From: Winogradskyella alexanderae
GTDB taxonomy: Bacteria; Bacteroidota; Bacteroidia; Flavobacteriales; Flavobacteriaceae
Length of the DNA: 64,000 nucleotides
Assembly (NCBI RefSeq): GCF_020166335.1
Contig: NZ_JAIUJR010000006.1
Coordinates: 1 to 64,000, forward strand
Direction: 5' to 3'
Positions 1 to 10,539 of this stretch are shown one piece after another (the stretch's first letter is position 1; every line of letters begins with the position of its first letter). A program made the translations under genes and the position numbers. The notes beneath the pieces are model-generated. The model saw only the letters and a list, made by a program, of their open reading frames with translations, was not told where the DNA came from and did not search any database.

Positions 1-3000
1 ACAATAAATTGATTAGTAGCTAACGGATTGACAAACTGATAATTAGCAAATTCTGGTCTCAAAATTCCTGTGAAAGGATTAGGTTGCCCAGTAACTGTGA
101 TTGAATTTAAGGTCGCAGGTAATGTATTATCTCCTGGATTATCAATATCAAAGATTACCTCTGCACCTGTTAATGCTGCTGTTGGATTACCTGGTGCAAT
201 TACATCTGGACAGGCGTCATCACTACACTCAAATGGAGCTGTGGTTACTGTTGCGTTTGTAAATGTACATGCAACATCATCTGAGAATGTTGCTGTTAAG
301 GATATATCAATACCATTAGCTGGTAAAGTTACTCCAACAAAAGTATGCGGAGAGGTTAAGCCAACAGCCGAAACCGAAGCAGTTCCATCTCCGGTCAAAT
401 CCAATGTACCCGTAGTTGGTGCATCCGTAAAAGTTACCGTAACATCTGCCGTAAAAGTGTCATCTGTAATATCTGAAGGTGTCCCATTATCATTACATGC
501 AGATTCGTTTGATGATGTAATATCTGTTATTGCACAACTTGCACAAGCCGATGTATCTCCAGCATCTGTTAAACCAGCTGTTGTAGCTTGTGGACTGCCA
601 GTATTTGATGGTACTCCAAAGGCATCAACAGAACCTTCGTCATCATCTGCCAAATTATTACTAGATGTTAAATCACCACCTGTAAAGGTTCCCGCTCCTT
701 CGATAGCATCAAAGCAACCGTCACCATCACTATCAACGTCTAAATGATTTGGTATTCCATCATCATCCGAATCGAACACATCAGGTATACCGTTAAGATC
801 TGAATCGGTGTAGTTTGTGGTTGAACCGTCTCCAGCTCCACCGTTATCAATTGTGTCAGCAAAATTAGGAATCCCATCACCATCCTCATCTCCAATTGGA
901 TCGTTTCCTCCTTCAGCCTCTGCAGTATCTAATATGCCATCATTGTCATCGTCTAAATCTTCTGTATCTAGGACACCATCTCCATCTGTATCAACAACAT
1001 CTCTGAAATCAACATCATTTATACCATCTGTATTTTGTAAAATTCCAGTGTCATTTATAATACCATTTGGATCTTCCAAGCCTGATGTTACGTCTATTGC
1101 ATCATCTAAACCATCAAAATCTGCATCATTACCTGTTAGTGTTATTACAGCCTCTATTGTATCTGATTGACCATCATTATCGGAATCTGGATCTAGGTAA
1201 TCTGGAATTGTATCACTTGTTGTTAGTATTCCGTCTGTATTAACTGGAGTTATTCCAATACTGCCTGCAGGTCCGCCTGCTGGCGTACTATCATAAGTAT
1301 CAGCAAGACCATCGCCATCTGTATCATCTGGTATGCCATCACTATTGGAATCTAATGGTGCCGCATAGGCTCCGGTAGACTGCGCTTCATTATTATCTGG
1401 AATACCATCACCATCCGAATCCAAATCATAACCATTTGGTATGCCGTCACCATCAGTATCTGTAAAATTGGTTAATGGATTGTTATCTCCATCGATATTT
1501 TCATCTTCCTCTGTGTCTAAAATACCATCATTATCATCATCAATATCAGCAGTATCTATTATACCGTCACCATCCCAATCCAAAGGATTTACTCCAATCT
1601 CACATCCAAAACCATCATTTTGACCTGAAGGATCGGCTATTAATACCTTTGTAAAAGCTGTTCCTGTCGTTGCCGTGGTAACATCTAATATTTGATAAAT
1701 ATCACCATTTCCATTATTAAATGCATAGAAATTGTCTTGTTCATCTTGCCATACAGCTCCAAAAGTAGCATTTGATATAGGATCTGTATTTGTAGTTGCA
1801 TTAGCAAGCGTTAAATCAAATGTTTGTGAGACCCCCGTGTTAACATCTACTTTTGTTAATATAGGTGTCGTTAATGGGCCATTCATTGTCATACCATAAA
1901 CATGATTACCAACCCGAGCATAATCCGCAGCACCTGAAAAAGTCCCTGAGACGGTAACATTTGTGGCAGGACGCGTTGCAGGATAAGACGCAATAGCTGT
2001 GACATCAAAGGTTACTATATAACTTGTTGGACCCACATTATTAATGTATCCTACAGTATTACCAATTGAAAAAAGTCTAAATGTAAAGGGTGCTGATGCT
2101 CCTGTAACTGTAATTTCTCCAACAAAAGCATAATTATTTGCTGGATCATAAACTCTAACCACATTAGCCGCATTACTTGAATAAACATATTGTGTAGCAG
2201 CGCTGTATGCACTATTTGTTGCTGAAGTATTAGGTACTCCAGGAAGTGTTCCTATATTTACATAAGCTTGAAGAAATGGGTTTAGTCTAAAAACTTCTGT
2301 CACTCCTAAAGTCGAATTCCCTCTTGTTTGGTAGAGTGAATTAATAACACCACACTGCAATGCCGCCGCTGCGCAGACCGAAGAGATTCCATCAGTAACA
2401 GTAAAATTTGTCCCTAACGAATATACAACTCCTACTTCTATTACTAATCCATTGCCATCGACCGTTGAAGGATCACCAATTCCAAACTGACCTCCGTCAT
2501 TACCATCTGCTCCATTAAACCCGTAAGCTTCATTTGCGTCACTACAGCTGTCATTATCACTATCTAAGTTCTGAAAATCAAAGCTCCCATCAGAACCTGT
2601 GTCTATTGGTGTCAATAATTCAGCAGTATCATCTGCCCCATTTGTATTGACATCAAAGAAGCCAGTATCATTGCTATCAATGCGTCCGTCAGCGTTGGTA
2701 TCTTGCAATCCAAAACCAGCTTCTTGGACATCATAAATTCCATCATTATCTGAATCTAAATCCAAATAATCCGGAATACCATCACTGTCAGTGTCCGTTG
2801 GATTAGTTGATGGGTCATTATCCAAGTCGCTATTAGCATCTTCAACTGAGTCCAAGATACCGTCATTGTCATCATCAATATCCGAGCCGTTCAGGACCAA
2901 ATCAAAATCACAATCACCTGTTGGTGAAACGTCAGCACATTGTGCAAATGATAATTGAGAATAACTGAATAGTAGAAGGACTACTAATAAAATTTTCTTT

Positions 3001-3029
3001 TCTAATGAGAATCGAGTAGAATTCTTCAT
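1..3029 (-). CDS. Large secreted surface protein with thrombospondin-type-3-like repeats, partial (C-terminus beyond left edge)
   Basis: The frame is open from ATG at 3029 to the left edge (about 1009 residues seen, no stop). Residues 1-30 are a Sec signal peptide ending SFAQ. Acidic DxDxDG-type repeats (variants of [15 protein letters not shown]) fill about residues 48-150, 475-700 and 735-770; such repeats bind calcium in thrombospondin type 3 and OmpA-like proteins. Residues about 210-470 lack the repeats and resemble the beta-propeller-like DUF6923 region of flavobacterial surface proteins. Residues about 825-940 look like an Ig-like domain with paired cysteines. A role as adhesin or matrix protein, probably exported by a type IX system through a C-terminal domain outside the window, is inference. 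It stands alone, divergent from prfC. Confidence 0.85.
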   Translation of the reverse strand, partial: MKNSTRFSLEKKILLVVLLLFSYSQLSFAQCADVSPTGDCDFDLVLNGSDIDDDNDGILDSVEDANSDLDNDPSTNPTDTDSDGIPDYLDLDSDNDGIYDVQEAGFGLQDTNADGRIDSNDTGFFDVNTNGADDTAELLTPIDTGSDGSFDFQNLDSDNDSCSDANEAYGFNGADGNDGGQFGIGDPSTVDGNGLVIEVGVVYSLGTNFTVTDGISSVCAAAALQCGVINSLYQTRGNSTLGVTEVFRLNPFLQAYVNIGTLPGVPNTSATNSAYSAATQYVYSSNAANVVRVYDPANNYAFVGEITVTGASAPFTFRLFSIGNTVGYINNVGPTSYIVTFDVTAIASYPATRPATNVTVSGTFSGAADYARVGNHVYGMTMNGPLTTPILTKVDVNTGVSQTFDLTLANATTNTDPISNATFGAVWQDEQDNFYAFNNGNGDIYQILDVTTATTGTAFTKVLIADPSGQNDGFGCEIGVNPLDWDGDGIIDTADIDDDNDGILDTEEDENIDGDNNPLTNFTDTDGDGIPNGYDLDSDGDGIPDNNEAQSTGAYAAPLDSNSDGIPDDTDGDGLADTYDSTPAGGPAGSIGITPVNTDGILTTSDTIPDYLDPDSDNDGQSDTIEAVITLTGNDADFDGLDDAIDVTSGLEDPNGIINDTGILQNTDGINDVDFRDVVDTDGDGVLDTEDLDDDNDGILDTAEAEGGNDPIGDEDGDGIPNFADTIDNGGAGDGSTTNYTDSDLNGIPDVFDSDDDGIPNHLDVDSDGDGCFDAIEGAGTFTGGDLTSSNNLADDDEGSVDAFGVPSNTGSPQATTAGLTDAGDTSACASCAITDITSSNESACNDNGTPSDITDDTFTADVTVTFTDAPTTGTLDLTGDGTASVSAVGLTSPHTFVGVTLPANGIDISLTATFSDDVACTFTNATVTTAPFECSDDACPDVIAPGNPTAALTGAEVIFDIDNPGDNTLPATLNSITVTGQPNPFTGILRPEFANYQFVNPLATNQFI

Positions 3030-3094
3030 AATCTTATGAGGTTGATATATTATTTATAACACGTATATCGACGAAACAAATCATCGATTATCTG

Positions 3095-3124
3095 CAAATA
3101 TAATCGTTAAAATGCAAAATACAA
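3095..3124 (-). promoter_or_regulatory. Bacteroidetes-type promoter for the surface-protein gene
   Basis: On the minus strand TATATTTG (3095-3102) fits the -7 consensus TAnnTTTG. A TTG lies about 19 bases upstream (3122-3124) as a weak -33 element. The implied leader is about 60 bases. Confidence 0.5.
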
Positions 3125-3474
3125 GCGTTTTCGTAAGAAAGTTTGTATTAAAGACTTTAACATGTCTATATCACTATGGACACGGTCTTAAAATATAAGT
3201 CACTCATTAACTGTAAGTTGCCAATACAGGCCTTAGAAGATATGTTGTAAATCAACTTTAGAAAGGTGTAGGCTATTAGTAGTTATTTGGGACATATATT
3301 TATGCATGTTTAACAAATTAAACTTACATTACATTTTTCGGAAAAATACATTGAAAGAATTATTCCTTTAAAAATTTTTCGATTAGTATCCTAAAAAAGA
3401 GTTAAAACGTATAAAACGGTTTTTTTTACTCTAAAATTCTGCAAACCAAATTATAGTAATATTCCCGTTTCTTT

Positions 3475-3482
3475 TAAATTTG
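3475..3482 (+). promoter_or_regulatory. -7 promoter element of prfC
   Basis: TAAATTTG matches TAnnTTTG and lies 19 bases before the prfC ATG, so the transcript would have a leader of only about 13 bases. No clear TTTG -33 element is seen at the expected distance. Confidence 0.45.
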
Positions 3483-3501
3483 CATTCCTTATAATATATC
3501 C

Positions 3502-5091
3502 ATGAGTTTTAAAGCTGAAATTGAAAGGCGTCGTACCTTTGGTATTATATCACACCCAGATGCAGGAAAGACTACATTAACCGAAAAGCTTCTTTTATTT
3601 GGTGGTGCAATACAAGAAGCTGGTGCCGTTAAAAGCAATAAAATTAAAAAAGGTGCTACTAGCGACTTTATGGAGATTGAACGCCAACGTGGTATCTCTG
3701 TTGCCACTTCTGTTTTGGCCTTTGAGTATAATGGCATTAAGATTAATATTTTAGATACACCTGGTCATAAAGATTTTGCTGAAGATACCTTTAGAACACT
3801 AACTGCTGTTGATAGTGTGATTGTTGTCATAGACGTTGCAAAGGGTGTTGAGGAACAAACTGAAAAGCTTGTTGAAGTTTGTAGAATGCGCAACATACCA
3901 ATGATAGTTTTTATTAATAAACTTGATCGAGAAGGAAAAGATGCTTTTGATTTGCTAGACGAAGTAGAGCAAAAACTAGGTTTAAAAGTTACACCTCTGA
4001 GCTTCCCTATTGGTATGGGCTACGACTTTAAGGGTATTTATAATCTATGGGAAAAGAATATCAACCTTTTTAAAAGTGACAGCAAAAAACATGTAAAGGA
4101 CACGATAGAAATTAATGATTTAACCTCTTCGGAACTTGACAACTACGTAGGTGAATCATCAGCAAATACATTGCGCGATGAAATTGAATTGGTATCTGGT
4201 ATTTATCCAAAGTTTGATAAAGATGCCTATTTGAAAGGCGATCTTCAGCCTGTATTTTTTGGTTCTGCACTTAATAATTTTGGCGTTAGGGAATTATTGG
4301 ATTGCTTCGTTGAGATTGCCCCTAAACCAAGGGCGAAACAAAGTGAAGAACGTTTGGTAAAACCAGATGAGGATAAGTTTACTGGCTTTGTATTTAAAAT
4401 CCATGCTAATATGGATCCCAATCATAGAAACAGGCTTGCCTTTGTTAAAATTGTTTCAGGTGAATTTAAACGAAATACACCATATCTGCATGTTAGGCAC
4501 AACAAGAAATTAAAATTTTCTAGTCCTAATGCCTTCTTTGCCGAGAAGAAAGAAATAGTGGATATCTCTTACCCAGGAGATATTGTAGGACTGCAGGACA
4601 CTGGAAATTTCAAAATTGGGGATACCTTGACCGAAGGCGAAGTGATTAACTACAAAGGTATACCAAGTTTTTCTCCAGAACATTTCAGGTACATAAATAA
4701 TGCGGATCCTTTAAAGGCTAAGCAATTATACAAAGGTATAGACCAGTTAATGGATGAAGGTGTAGCACAGCTTTTTACATTAGATTATAATAGCAGAAAG
4801 GTCATTGGTACCGTAGGTGCTTTGCAATATGAGGTTATTCAGTACCGCTTAGAACATGAGTATGGAGCCAAGTGTACTTATGAAAATTTAAATGTTCACA
4901 AAGCATGTTGGGTACAGACAGAAAACGAGAAGAGCGAAGAATTTAAAGAATTCTTGAGAGTTAAGCAACGCTATTTAGCCAAAGACAAACAAGGTCAATT
5001 GGTCTTTTTGGCAGATTCCCTTTTCTCTCTCCAGATGACACAACAAAAATATCCAAGCATTACTTTTCACATGACTTCTGAATTTGATTAA
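3502..5091 (+). CDS. prfC: Peptide chain release factor 3
   Basis: The 529-residue product is the GTPase RF3, which removes RF1/RF2 from the ribosome after termination. The G1 loop HPDAGKTT is at residues 18-25, G3 DTPGHKD at 85-91 and G4 NKLD at 139-142. Domain II and the C-terminal domain follow at normal length. HPDAGK instead of HVDHGK separates RF3 from EF-G, LepA and TypA. It is the first gene on the plus strand after a long divergent spacer and appears to be monocistronic, although the next gene follows after 141 bases on the same strand. Confidence 0.97.
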   Translation: MSFKAEIERRRTFGIISHPDAGKTTLTEKLLLFGGAIQEAGAVKSNKIKKGATSDFMEIERQRGISVATSVLAFEYNGIKINILDTPGHKDFAEDTFRTLTAVDSVIVVIDVAKGVEEQTEKLVEVCRMRNIPMIVFINKLDREGKDAFDLLDEVEQKLGLKVTPLSFPIGMGYDFKGIYNLWEKNINLFKSDSKKHVKDTIEINDLTSSELDNYVGESSANTLRDEIELVSGIYPKFDKDAYLKGDLQPVFFGSALNNFGVRELLDCFVEIAPKPRAKQSEERLVKPDEDKFTGFVFKIHANMDPNHRNRLAFVKIVSGEFKRNTPYLHVRHNKKLKFSSPNAFFAEKKEIVDISYPGDIVGLQDTGNFKIGDTLTEGEVINYKGIPSFSPEHFRYINNADPLKAKQLYKGIDQLMDEGVAQLFTLDYNSRKVIGTVGALQYEVIQYRLEHEYGAKCTYENLNVHKACWVQTENEKSEEFKEFLRVKQRYLAKDKQGQLVFLADSLFSLQMTQQKYPSITFHMTSEFD

Positions 5092-5232
5092 TTGCATCAT
5101 GCATTTCATCGAATGTTGCCTTCAATTTATGTAATAGAACGATGATATTTGCATTTTATCGTCTTTTTATCTATTATTACTATCTATATGTTTTAATTAA
5201 GACAAGATTAACCCCAAATTGATCTACTTATT

Positions 5233-5463
5233 ATGGAAACAAATCACAATGTTTTCAGTAATGGTAAAATTACTGTAACCTACGAACCGAGTTGTTGTAT
5301 CAACGCCGAATTATGTGCCAACCAGCTTTCTGAAGTCTTTAGACATTCCGTTATTCCATGGATTAATTTAGAAGGTGCAAAGACCAAAAAAATTATAAAA
5401 CAAGTAAAACGCTGCCCATCTGGAGCACTTCAATATTATTTAAATAGTAAGGAGGTAGCCTAA
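5233..5463 (+). CDS. Divergent 4Fe-4S mono-cluster protein (Fer4_19 family, YjdI-like)
   Basis: This 76-residue protein carries Cys21, Cys22, Cys28 and Cys61 (the last in RCPSGAL), the pattern of the small divergent mono-cluster ferredoxin family PF06902. The conserved core with W43 and the CPSGAL motif supports the call. No partner gene is adjacent, so the electron-transfer partner is unknown. A stem-loop with a T-rich tail follows directly, so the gene is probably transcribed alone or at the end of the prfC unit. Confidence 0.8.
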   Translation: METNHNVFSNGKITVTYEPSCCINAELCANQLSEVFRHSVIPWINLEGAKTKKIIKQVKRCPSGALQYYLNSKEVA

Positions 5464-5485
5464 CCTTATTGATGACGAACTGCAA

Positions 5486-5526
5486 AAAAGAAAACCCATT
5501 AATTTTATTATTGGGTTTTCTTTTCG
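5486..5526 (+). terminator. Rho-independent terminator after the Fe-S gene
   Basis: A 13-bp perfect stem (5486-5498 with 5512-5524) encloses a 13-base loop. The A-run on the left and T-run on the right let it act in both directions, ending the plus-strand unit and any minus-strand read-through from the DUF3467 gene. Confidence 0.75.
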
Positions 5527-5596
5527 TATCACTTAACAGTTATCTGAATTAAATCAACTTAAATTGTCACAAAACTACATTAGATCGGAGATTGCT

Positions 5597-5764
5597 CAGG
5601 AGAAAAATTTGAAGCAACCGCTTACCATTATAATTTAAGCCTGACCTGTCGGTCCGAAATTCAGAGGAATCGGTGGTTGCTCCATGAAAAAATTTCTCGC
5701 AACAACAATTCAAAATTTAAGCCTGACCTGTCGGTCCGAAATTCAGAGGAATCGGTGGTTGCTC
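5597..5764 (-). repeat. Imperfect tandem repeat (about 82 bp) duplicating the 3' end of the DUF3467 gene
   Basis: The 51 bases 5714-5764, which encode the last 15 residues and stop of the DUF3467 protein, recur identically at 5632-5682, 82 bases further downstream. The spacers (5683-5713 and 5598-5631) are recognisably related, sharing AAAAATTT and GCAAC blocks. A third, decayed copy begins at 5597 (GAGCAAT, then CCGAT). This is a local duplication lying outside the reading frame, after the stop codon. Confidence 0.9.
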
Positions 5765-6034
5765 GTAATCTTTGATTTCACCATGAGCTTTTTCAAACCG
5801 AGCAACATTATCACTTAAAGCTTTAACCAATCGTTTTGCATGTTGCGGTGTTAATATAATTCTAGATTTCACCTTACTTTTTGGTGCACCTGGCATGATG
5901 TTTACAAAGTCTACTACAAATTCTGAGACCGAATGATTAATGATTGCTAAGTTGGAATATATACCTTCTGCAATCTTCTCATCAAGCTCAATATTAATTT
6001 GTCCTTTTTTTGGATTCTTTTTTTCGTCTGGCAT
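5717..6034 (-). CDS. DUF3467 family protein
   Basis: The 105-residue protein has the DUF3467 pattern: an N-terminal lysine-rich stretch, a core with the block VDFVNIMPG, then IILTPQHAKRLVKAL and a C-terminal NFGP tail. The family is widespread in Bacteroidota, typically directly downstream of rpoC, as here (140 bases, with a terminator between). The resemblance to DUF3467 suggests a nucleic-acid or expression-related role, but its function is not established. The codons for the last 15 residues are duplicated downstream (see the repeat at 5597-5764). Confidence 0.85.
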   Translation of the reverse strand: MPDEKKNPKKGQINIELDEKIAEGIYSNLAIINHSVSEFVVDFVNIMPGAPKSKVKSRIILTPQHAKRLVKALSDNVARFEKAHGEIKDYEQPPIPLNFGPTGQA

Positions 6035-6052
6035 GTTTATTTACTTTAATTT

Positions 6053-6089
6053 AAAAAAGCCTTCAATCTAAATTAGTTTGAAGGCTTTT
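6053..6089 (-). terminator. Terminator between rpoC and the DUF3467 gene
   Basis: A 12-bp perfect stem (6055-6066 with 6078-6089) has an 11-base loop and is followed on the minus strand by a T-run (complement of 6053-6058). It sits 19 bases before the DUF3467 ATG, so that gene either relies on read-through or has a promoter overlapping the hairpin. Confidence 0.8.
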
Positions 6090-6101
6090 ATTATTTGAGA
6101 G

Positions 6102-6170
6102 CCTGAACCCAGTTCAGGATAAATTCGACTAGCAAGTTTACTTTCGCCTTCGGCTAGATAAACTTGAGTC
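6102..6170. other. Pair of inverted repeats directly after rpoC
   Basis: CCTGAAC and GTTCAGG form a 7-bp stem with a 3-base loop at 6102-6118. GACT plus CAAGTTTA (6127-6140, two-base bulge) pairs with TAAACTTG plus AGTC (6159-6170), with a small GCCTTCGGC hairpin inside. Neither is followed by a T-run. They may protect the 3' end of the rpoC mRNA or be a dispersed intergenic repeat; the sequence alone does not decide. Confidence 0.55.
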
Positions 6171-6174
6171 TCAT

Positions 6175-9100
6175 TTAGTTAAAATTCATCTCTTCTTTAG
6201 CTTTCATCATTTCTTCGAACTCTTCCTTAGATCCTACGATGATATTGTCATAAGATCTAACTCCTGTACCCGCTGGTATTCTGTGACCAACAATTACATT
6301 TTCTTTAAGTCCTTCTAATGTATCAATCTTACCATTTACTGCAGCTTCGTTTAATACCTTAGTCGTTTCTTGGAACGATGCCGCTGAAATAAACGACTTG
6401 GTCTGCAATGATGCTCTTGTAATACCCTGTAAAATTGGCGTAGCTGTCGCAGGTTGTGCGTCTCTAGCCGTAACAAGATTTTTATCTTCTCTTCTAAGTA
6501 CAGAATTTTCATCTCGTAATTGTCTTACAGTTACAATTTGACCTGATTTAAAATTCTCTGAATCGCCCCTGTCTTCAATAACTTTCATTCCGAAGATCTT
6601 GTCGTTCTCTTCAATGAAATCTGATTTATGAACTAATTGATTCTCCAAGAAAATTGTATCACCAGAATCCATAATTCTTACCTTGCGCATCATTTGCCTA
6701 ACAACCACTTCAAAGTGTTTGTCATTAATCTTAACTCCTTGTAAACGGTATACCTCTTGCACCTCATTTACCAAATACTGCTGCACTGCAGAAGGTCCTT
6801 TAATATTTAATATATCGTTTGGAGTAATTGATCCGTCTGATAATGGCATACCGGCTTTTACATAATCATTTTCTTGAACTAAGATTTGGTTAGATAACTT
6901 AACTAAGTATTTCTTAATCTCACCTAATTTTGATTCTATAATGATTTCACGGTTACCACGCTTAATCTTACCAAAAGAAACTACACCATCAATCTCACTC
7001 ACAACAGCTGGGTTGGATGGGTTACGTGCTTCAAATAACTCTGTTACACGAGGTAAACCACCTGTAATATCTCCAGCTTTTGCTGATTTACGAGGTATCT
7101 TAACTAAAATCTTACCGATTTCAATCTTATCACCATCATCTATCATGATGTGTGCCCCAACTGGCAGATTATAAGAACGAATCGTTTCTCCCTTAGAATC
7201 TTCAATTAATAATGTTGGGATTAATTTCTTGTTTCTGGATTCTGAGATTACCTTTTCTTGGAAACCAGTTTGCTCATCAATCTCAACCTGATATGTTACC
7301 CCTTGTTCAATGTTTTCATATTTTACTTTTCCAGCAAACTCAGAAATAATAACTCCATTGTAAGGATCCCATTTACAAATAACATCTCCTTTTTTCACTT
7401 TAGCACCTGGCTTAACAAAAATGTGTGAACCGTAAGGTATGTTGTTTGTGCTTAAAACAATGCCAGTTTTAGCGTCTACTAACTTTAATTCTGAAGTTCT
7501 AGAAATTACTACATCGACATTATTTCCTTCGTTATCCTTTGTCTTAACTGTTTTAAGATCATCTATTTCAGCAACACCATCAAACTTGACTGTTAACTTA
7601 TTTTCTTCTGAAATATTACCTGCAATACCACCTACGTGGAACGTACGCAGTGTAAGCTGGGTTCCTGGCTCACCGATCGATTGTGCTGCCACAACACCAA
7701 CGGCTTCACCACGTTGTACCATTTTGCCAGTAGCTAAGTTGCGTCCGTAACATTTAACACAGATGCCTTTCTTAGCTTCACAGGTTAACGGTGAACGCAC
7801 TTCAATAGATTCTATAGCAGAATTTTCAATGCGCTTAGCAATTGTGTCATCGATATGCCCACCTGCTTCTACCAGTAATTCTTCGGTATGTGGATCATAA
7901 ACATCATTAAGCGATGTTCTACCTACGATCCGATCTTCTAGTTTCTCAACTACTTCTTCATTTTTCTTAAGTGCTGAAACTTCAATCCCTCTTAATGTAC
8001 CACAGTCCTCTTCATATACAATTACATCTTGGGATACATCTACCAATCGACGTGTTAAATAACCTGCATCAGCTGTTTTAAGGGCTGTATCAGCAAGTCC
8101 TTTACGCGCACCGTGAGTAGAGATAAAGTATTCTAAAATTGAAAGACCTTCCTTAAAGTTTGAAAGGATAGGGTTTTCAATAATTTCGCCACCACCTGCA
8201 TTAGATTTCTTAGGCTTAGCCATCAATCCACGCATACCAGTTAACTGACGGATTTGTTCCTTAGATCCACGAGCTCCAGAATCTAACATCATATAAACTG
8301 AGTTAAATCCTTGTTGATCTTCACGGATGCGTTTCATAGAAAGCTCAGTTAATTCGGCATTCGTTGAAGTCCATATATCAATAACCTGATTATAACGTTC
8401 GTTATTGGTAATAAGACCCATGTTATAGTTACCCATAATACCATCAACTTGCTTGTTGGCCGCATCAATCATTGCGTGCTTTTCTTCTGGTATGATGATA
8501 TCTCCTAAACTGAACGACAATCCACCTTGGAAGGCAAATTGATATCCTAAAGTTTTGATTTCATCCAAGAACTCTGCCGTTTCAGGAACAGATGTAACTT
8601 TAAGGATCTTACCAATGATATCTCTCAAAGACTTCTTAGTTAATACCTCGTTTATATATCCAGCAACTTCAGGAACCTTTTCATTGAAAAGTACACGCCC
8701 TACTGTTGTTTCAATAATTTGAGTTGTTAGCTCGCCTTCCTCATTGAAATCTTTAGTTCTTACTTTGATTCCAGCATTAAGATCTACTTTTTTCTCATTA
8801 TAAGCAATAGTTACTTCTTCTGGAGAATAGAATGTCAACCCCTCGCCTTTAACTCTATAATCCTTATCAGATTTACGTAGCTTGGTCATGTAATATAGAC
8901 CAAGAACCATATCTTGTGAAGGTACTGTTACAGGTGATCCATTTGCTGGATTGAGTATATTGTGAGAGGCTAGCATTAACAATTGTGCCTCTAAAATTGC
9001 CTCCGGTCCTAATGGTAAATGTACCGCCATCTGGTCACCATCGAAATCCGCGTTAAATGCGGTACACACTAATGGATGTAACTGAATTGCTTTACCTTCA

Positions 9101-10476
9101 ATAAGTTTTGGCTGGAACGCTTGGATACCTAATCTGTGTAATGTAGGAGCACGGTTCAGTAATACTGGATGTCCTTTAAGAACATTTTCTAGGATATCCC
9201 ATACTACAGGCTCTTTTCTATCTATAATTTTCTTAGCAGATTTTACAGTTTTTACAATACCTCTTTCAATTAATTTTCTGATGATAAAAGGCTTATAAAG
9301 CTCTGCTGCCATATTTTTAGGCAATCCACATTCGAATAATTTTAATTCTGGTCCAACAACAATAACAGAACGAGCAGAATAATCTACACGCTTACCAAGT
9401 AAATTCTGACGGAAACGTCCTTGCTTACCTTTAAGAGAATCTGACAACGACTTTAATGGTCTGTTGGAATCTGTTTTAACAGCTGAAGACTTGCGAGTGT
9501 TGTCAAATAATGAATCTACCGATTCTTGTAGCATACGCTTCTCATTACGCAAGATTACTTCTGGTGCTTTGATTTCGACCAATCTTTTAAGACGGTTGTT
9601 ACGGATAATTACACGACGGTAGAGATCATTTAAATCTGATGTCGCAAAACGACCTCCATCTAGTGGTACTAAAGGTCTCAATTCTGGCGGAATTACCGGA
9701 ATTGCCTTCATAATCATCCACTCTGGCTTATTCTCTCTATTTAAGTTAGACTCTCTAAAAGCTTCAACAACTTGAAGACGTTTCAATGCCTCTGTTTTAC
9801 GTTGTTTAGAAGTTTCATTATTTGCCTTGTGTCTTAAATCGTATGATAACTCGTCTAAATCAATTCTCGCCAATAAATCAATGAGACACTCGGCACCCAT
9901 TTTAGCAATGAATTTATTTGGATCTGTATCTTCTAGATATTGGTTCTCCTGTGGCAGTGTCTCTAAAATATTCAAATACTCTTCTTCTGTGAGGAAATCC
10001 ATCTTTTGAACAGGCTCACCTTCAGCATTTACTGCATTACCAGGTTGAATTACAACATAACGCTCATAATAGATAATCATGTCTAATTTCTTAGATGGTA
10101 ATCCAAGTAGATAACCAATTTTATTTGGTAACGAACGGAAATACCAGATATGTGCTACAGGGACAACCAAATTAATGTGCCCTACTCTATCTCTACGTAC
10201 TTTCTTTTCGGTTACCTCTACACCACATCGGTCACAAACAATACCTTTGTAGCGAATTCTTTTATATTTACCACAGGCACATTCGTAATCCTTTACGGGA
10301 CCAAAAATACGCTCGCAGAACAAACCATCACGTTCAGGTTTGTGTGTTCGATAATTAATAGTTTCCGGCTTTAAAACTTCACCTCGAGATGCCGCTAGAA
10401 CAGACTCAGGTGATGCTAAACCGATAGAAATTTTGTTAAACTTCTGTAATGTATTCTTATCTTGTTTTCTTGCCAT
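6175..10476 (-). CDS. rpoC: DNA-directed RNA polymerase subunit beta'
   Basis: The 1433-residue catalytic subunit carries the zinc-binding cysteines 66, 68, 81 and 84 near the N-terminus and the invariant metal-binding NADFDGD at residues 475-481. The bridge helix and trigger loop region and a second cysteine cluster ([11 protein letters not shown]) follow. The length and the long insert before the C-terminal domain are usual for Bacteroidota. It lies 63 bases after rpoB in the same operon and is followed by inverted repeats and a terminator. Confidence 0.99.
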   Translation of the reverse strand: MARKQDKNTLQKFNKISIGLASPESVLAASRGEVLKPETINYRTHKPERDGLFCERIFGPVKDYECACGKYKRIRYKGIVCDRCGVEVTEKKVRRDRVGHINLVVPVAHIWYFRSLPNKIGYLLGLPSKKLDMIIYYERYVVIQPGNAVNAEGEPVQKMDFLTEEEYLNILETLPQENQYLEDTDPNKFIAKMGAECLIDLLARIDLDELSYDLRHKANNETSKQRKTEALKRLQVVEAFRESNLNRENKPEWMIMKAIPVIPPELRPLVPLDGGRFATSDLNDLYRRVIIRNNRLKRLVEIKAPEVILRNEKRMLQESVDSLFDNTRKSSAVKTDSNRPLKSLSDSLKGKQGRFRQNLLGKRVDYSARSVIVVGPELKLFECGLPKNMAAELYKPFIIRKLIERGIVKTVKSAKKIIDRKEPVVWDILENVLKGHPVLLNRAPTLHRLGIQAFQPKLIEGKAIQLHPLVCTAFNADFDGDQMAVHLPLGPEAILEAQLLMLASHNILNPANGSPVTVPSQDMVLGLYYMTKLRKSDKDYRVKGEGLTFYSPEEVTIAYNEKKVDLNAGIKVRTKDFNEEGELTTQIIETTVGRVLFNEKVPEVAGYINEVLTKKSLRDIIGKILKVTSVPETAEFLDEIKTLGYQFAFQGGLSFSLGDIIIPEEKHAMIDAANKQVDGIMGNYNMGLITNNERYNQVIDIWTSTNAELTELSMKRIREDQQGFNSVYMMLDSGARGSKEQIRQLTGMRGLMAKPKKSNAGGGEIIENPILSNFKEGLSILEYFISTHGARKGLADTALKTADAGYLTRRLVDVSQDVIVYEEDCGTLRGIEVSALKKNEEVVEKLEDRIVGRTSLNDVYDPHTEELLVEAGGHIDDTIAKRIENSAIESIEVRSPLTCEAKKGICVKCYGRNLATGKMVQRGEAVGVVAAQSIGEPGTQLTLRTFHVGGIAGNISEENKLTVKFDGVAEIDDLKTVKTKDNEGNNVDVVISRTSELKLVDAKTGIVLSTNNIPYGSHIFVKPGAKVKKGDVICKWDPYNGVIISEFAGKVKYENIEQGVTYQVEIDEQTGFQEKVISESRNKKLIPTLLIEDSKGETIRSYNLPVGAHIMIDDGDKIEIGKILVKIPRKSAKAGDITGGLPRVTELFEARNPSNPAVVSEIDGVVSFGKIKRGNREIIIESKLGEIKKYLVKLSNQILVQENDYVKAGMPLSDGSITPNDILNIKGPSAVQQYLVNEVQEVYRLQGVKINDKHFEVVVRQMMRKVRIMDSGDTIFLENQLVHKSDFIEENDKIFGMKVIEDRGDSENFKSGQIVTVRQLRDENSVLRREDKNLVTARDAQPATATPILQGITRASLQTKSFISAASFQETTKVLNEAAVNGKIDTLEGLKENVIVGHRIPAGTGVRSYDNIIVGSKEEFEEMMKAKEEMNFN

Positions 10477-10539
10477 GTTGTTTATGGTATTCAGCGCATA
10501 ACTTCAGTCATTTATTGACCAAAGTTATACACCTAAGTT

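Larger units (their letters stand above)
3030..3501. other. Divergent intergenic region between the surface-protein gene and prfC
   Basis: These 472 bases are AT-rich and I find no credible coding frame. They separate two divergent genes. Promoter-like elements sit close to each gene, at 3095-3125 (minus) and 3475-3482 (plus). I see no strong hairpin, tRNA or repeat in the middle. Confidence 0.6.

Noticed and set aside
70-1623. Plus-strand open frames of 225, 117 and 60 codons, rich in Ser, Pro and Val
   Set aside because: They are antisense shadows of the minus-strand surface-protein gene; the repetitive DxDxDG codons on the other strand produce long open frames by composition. The minus frame has a signal peptide and recognisable repeats.
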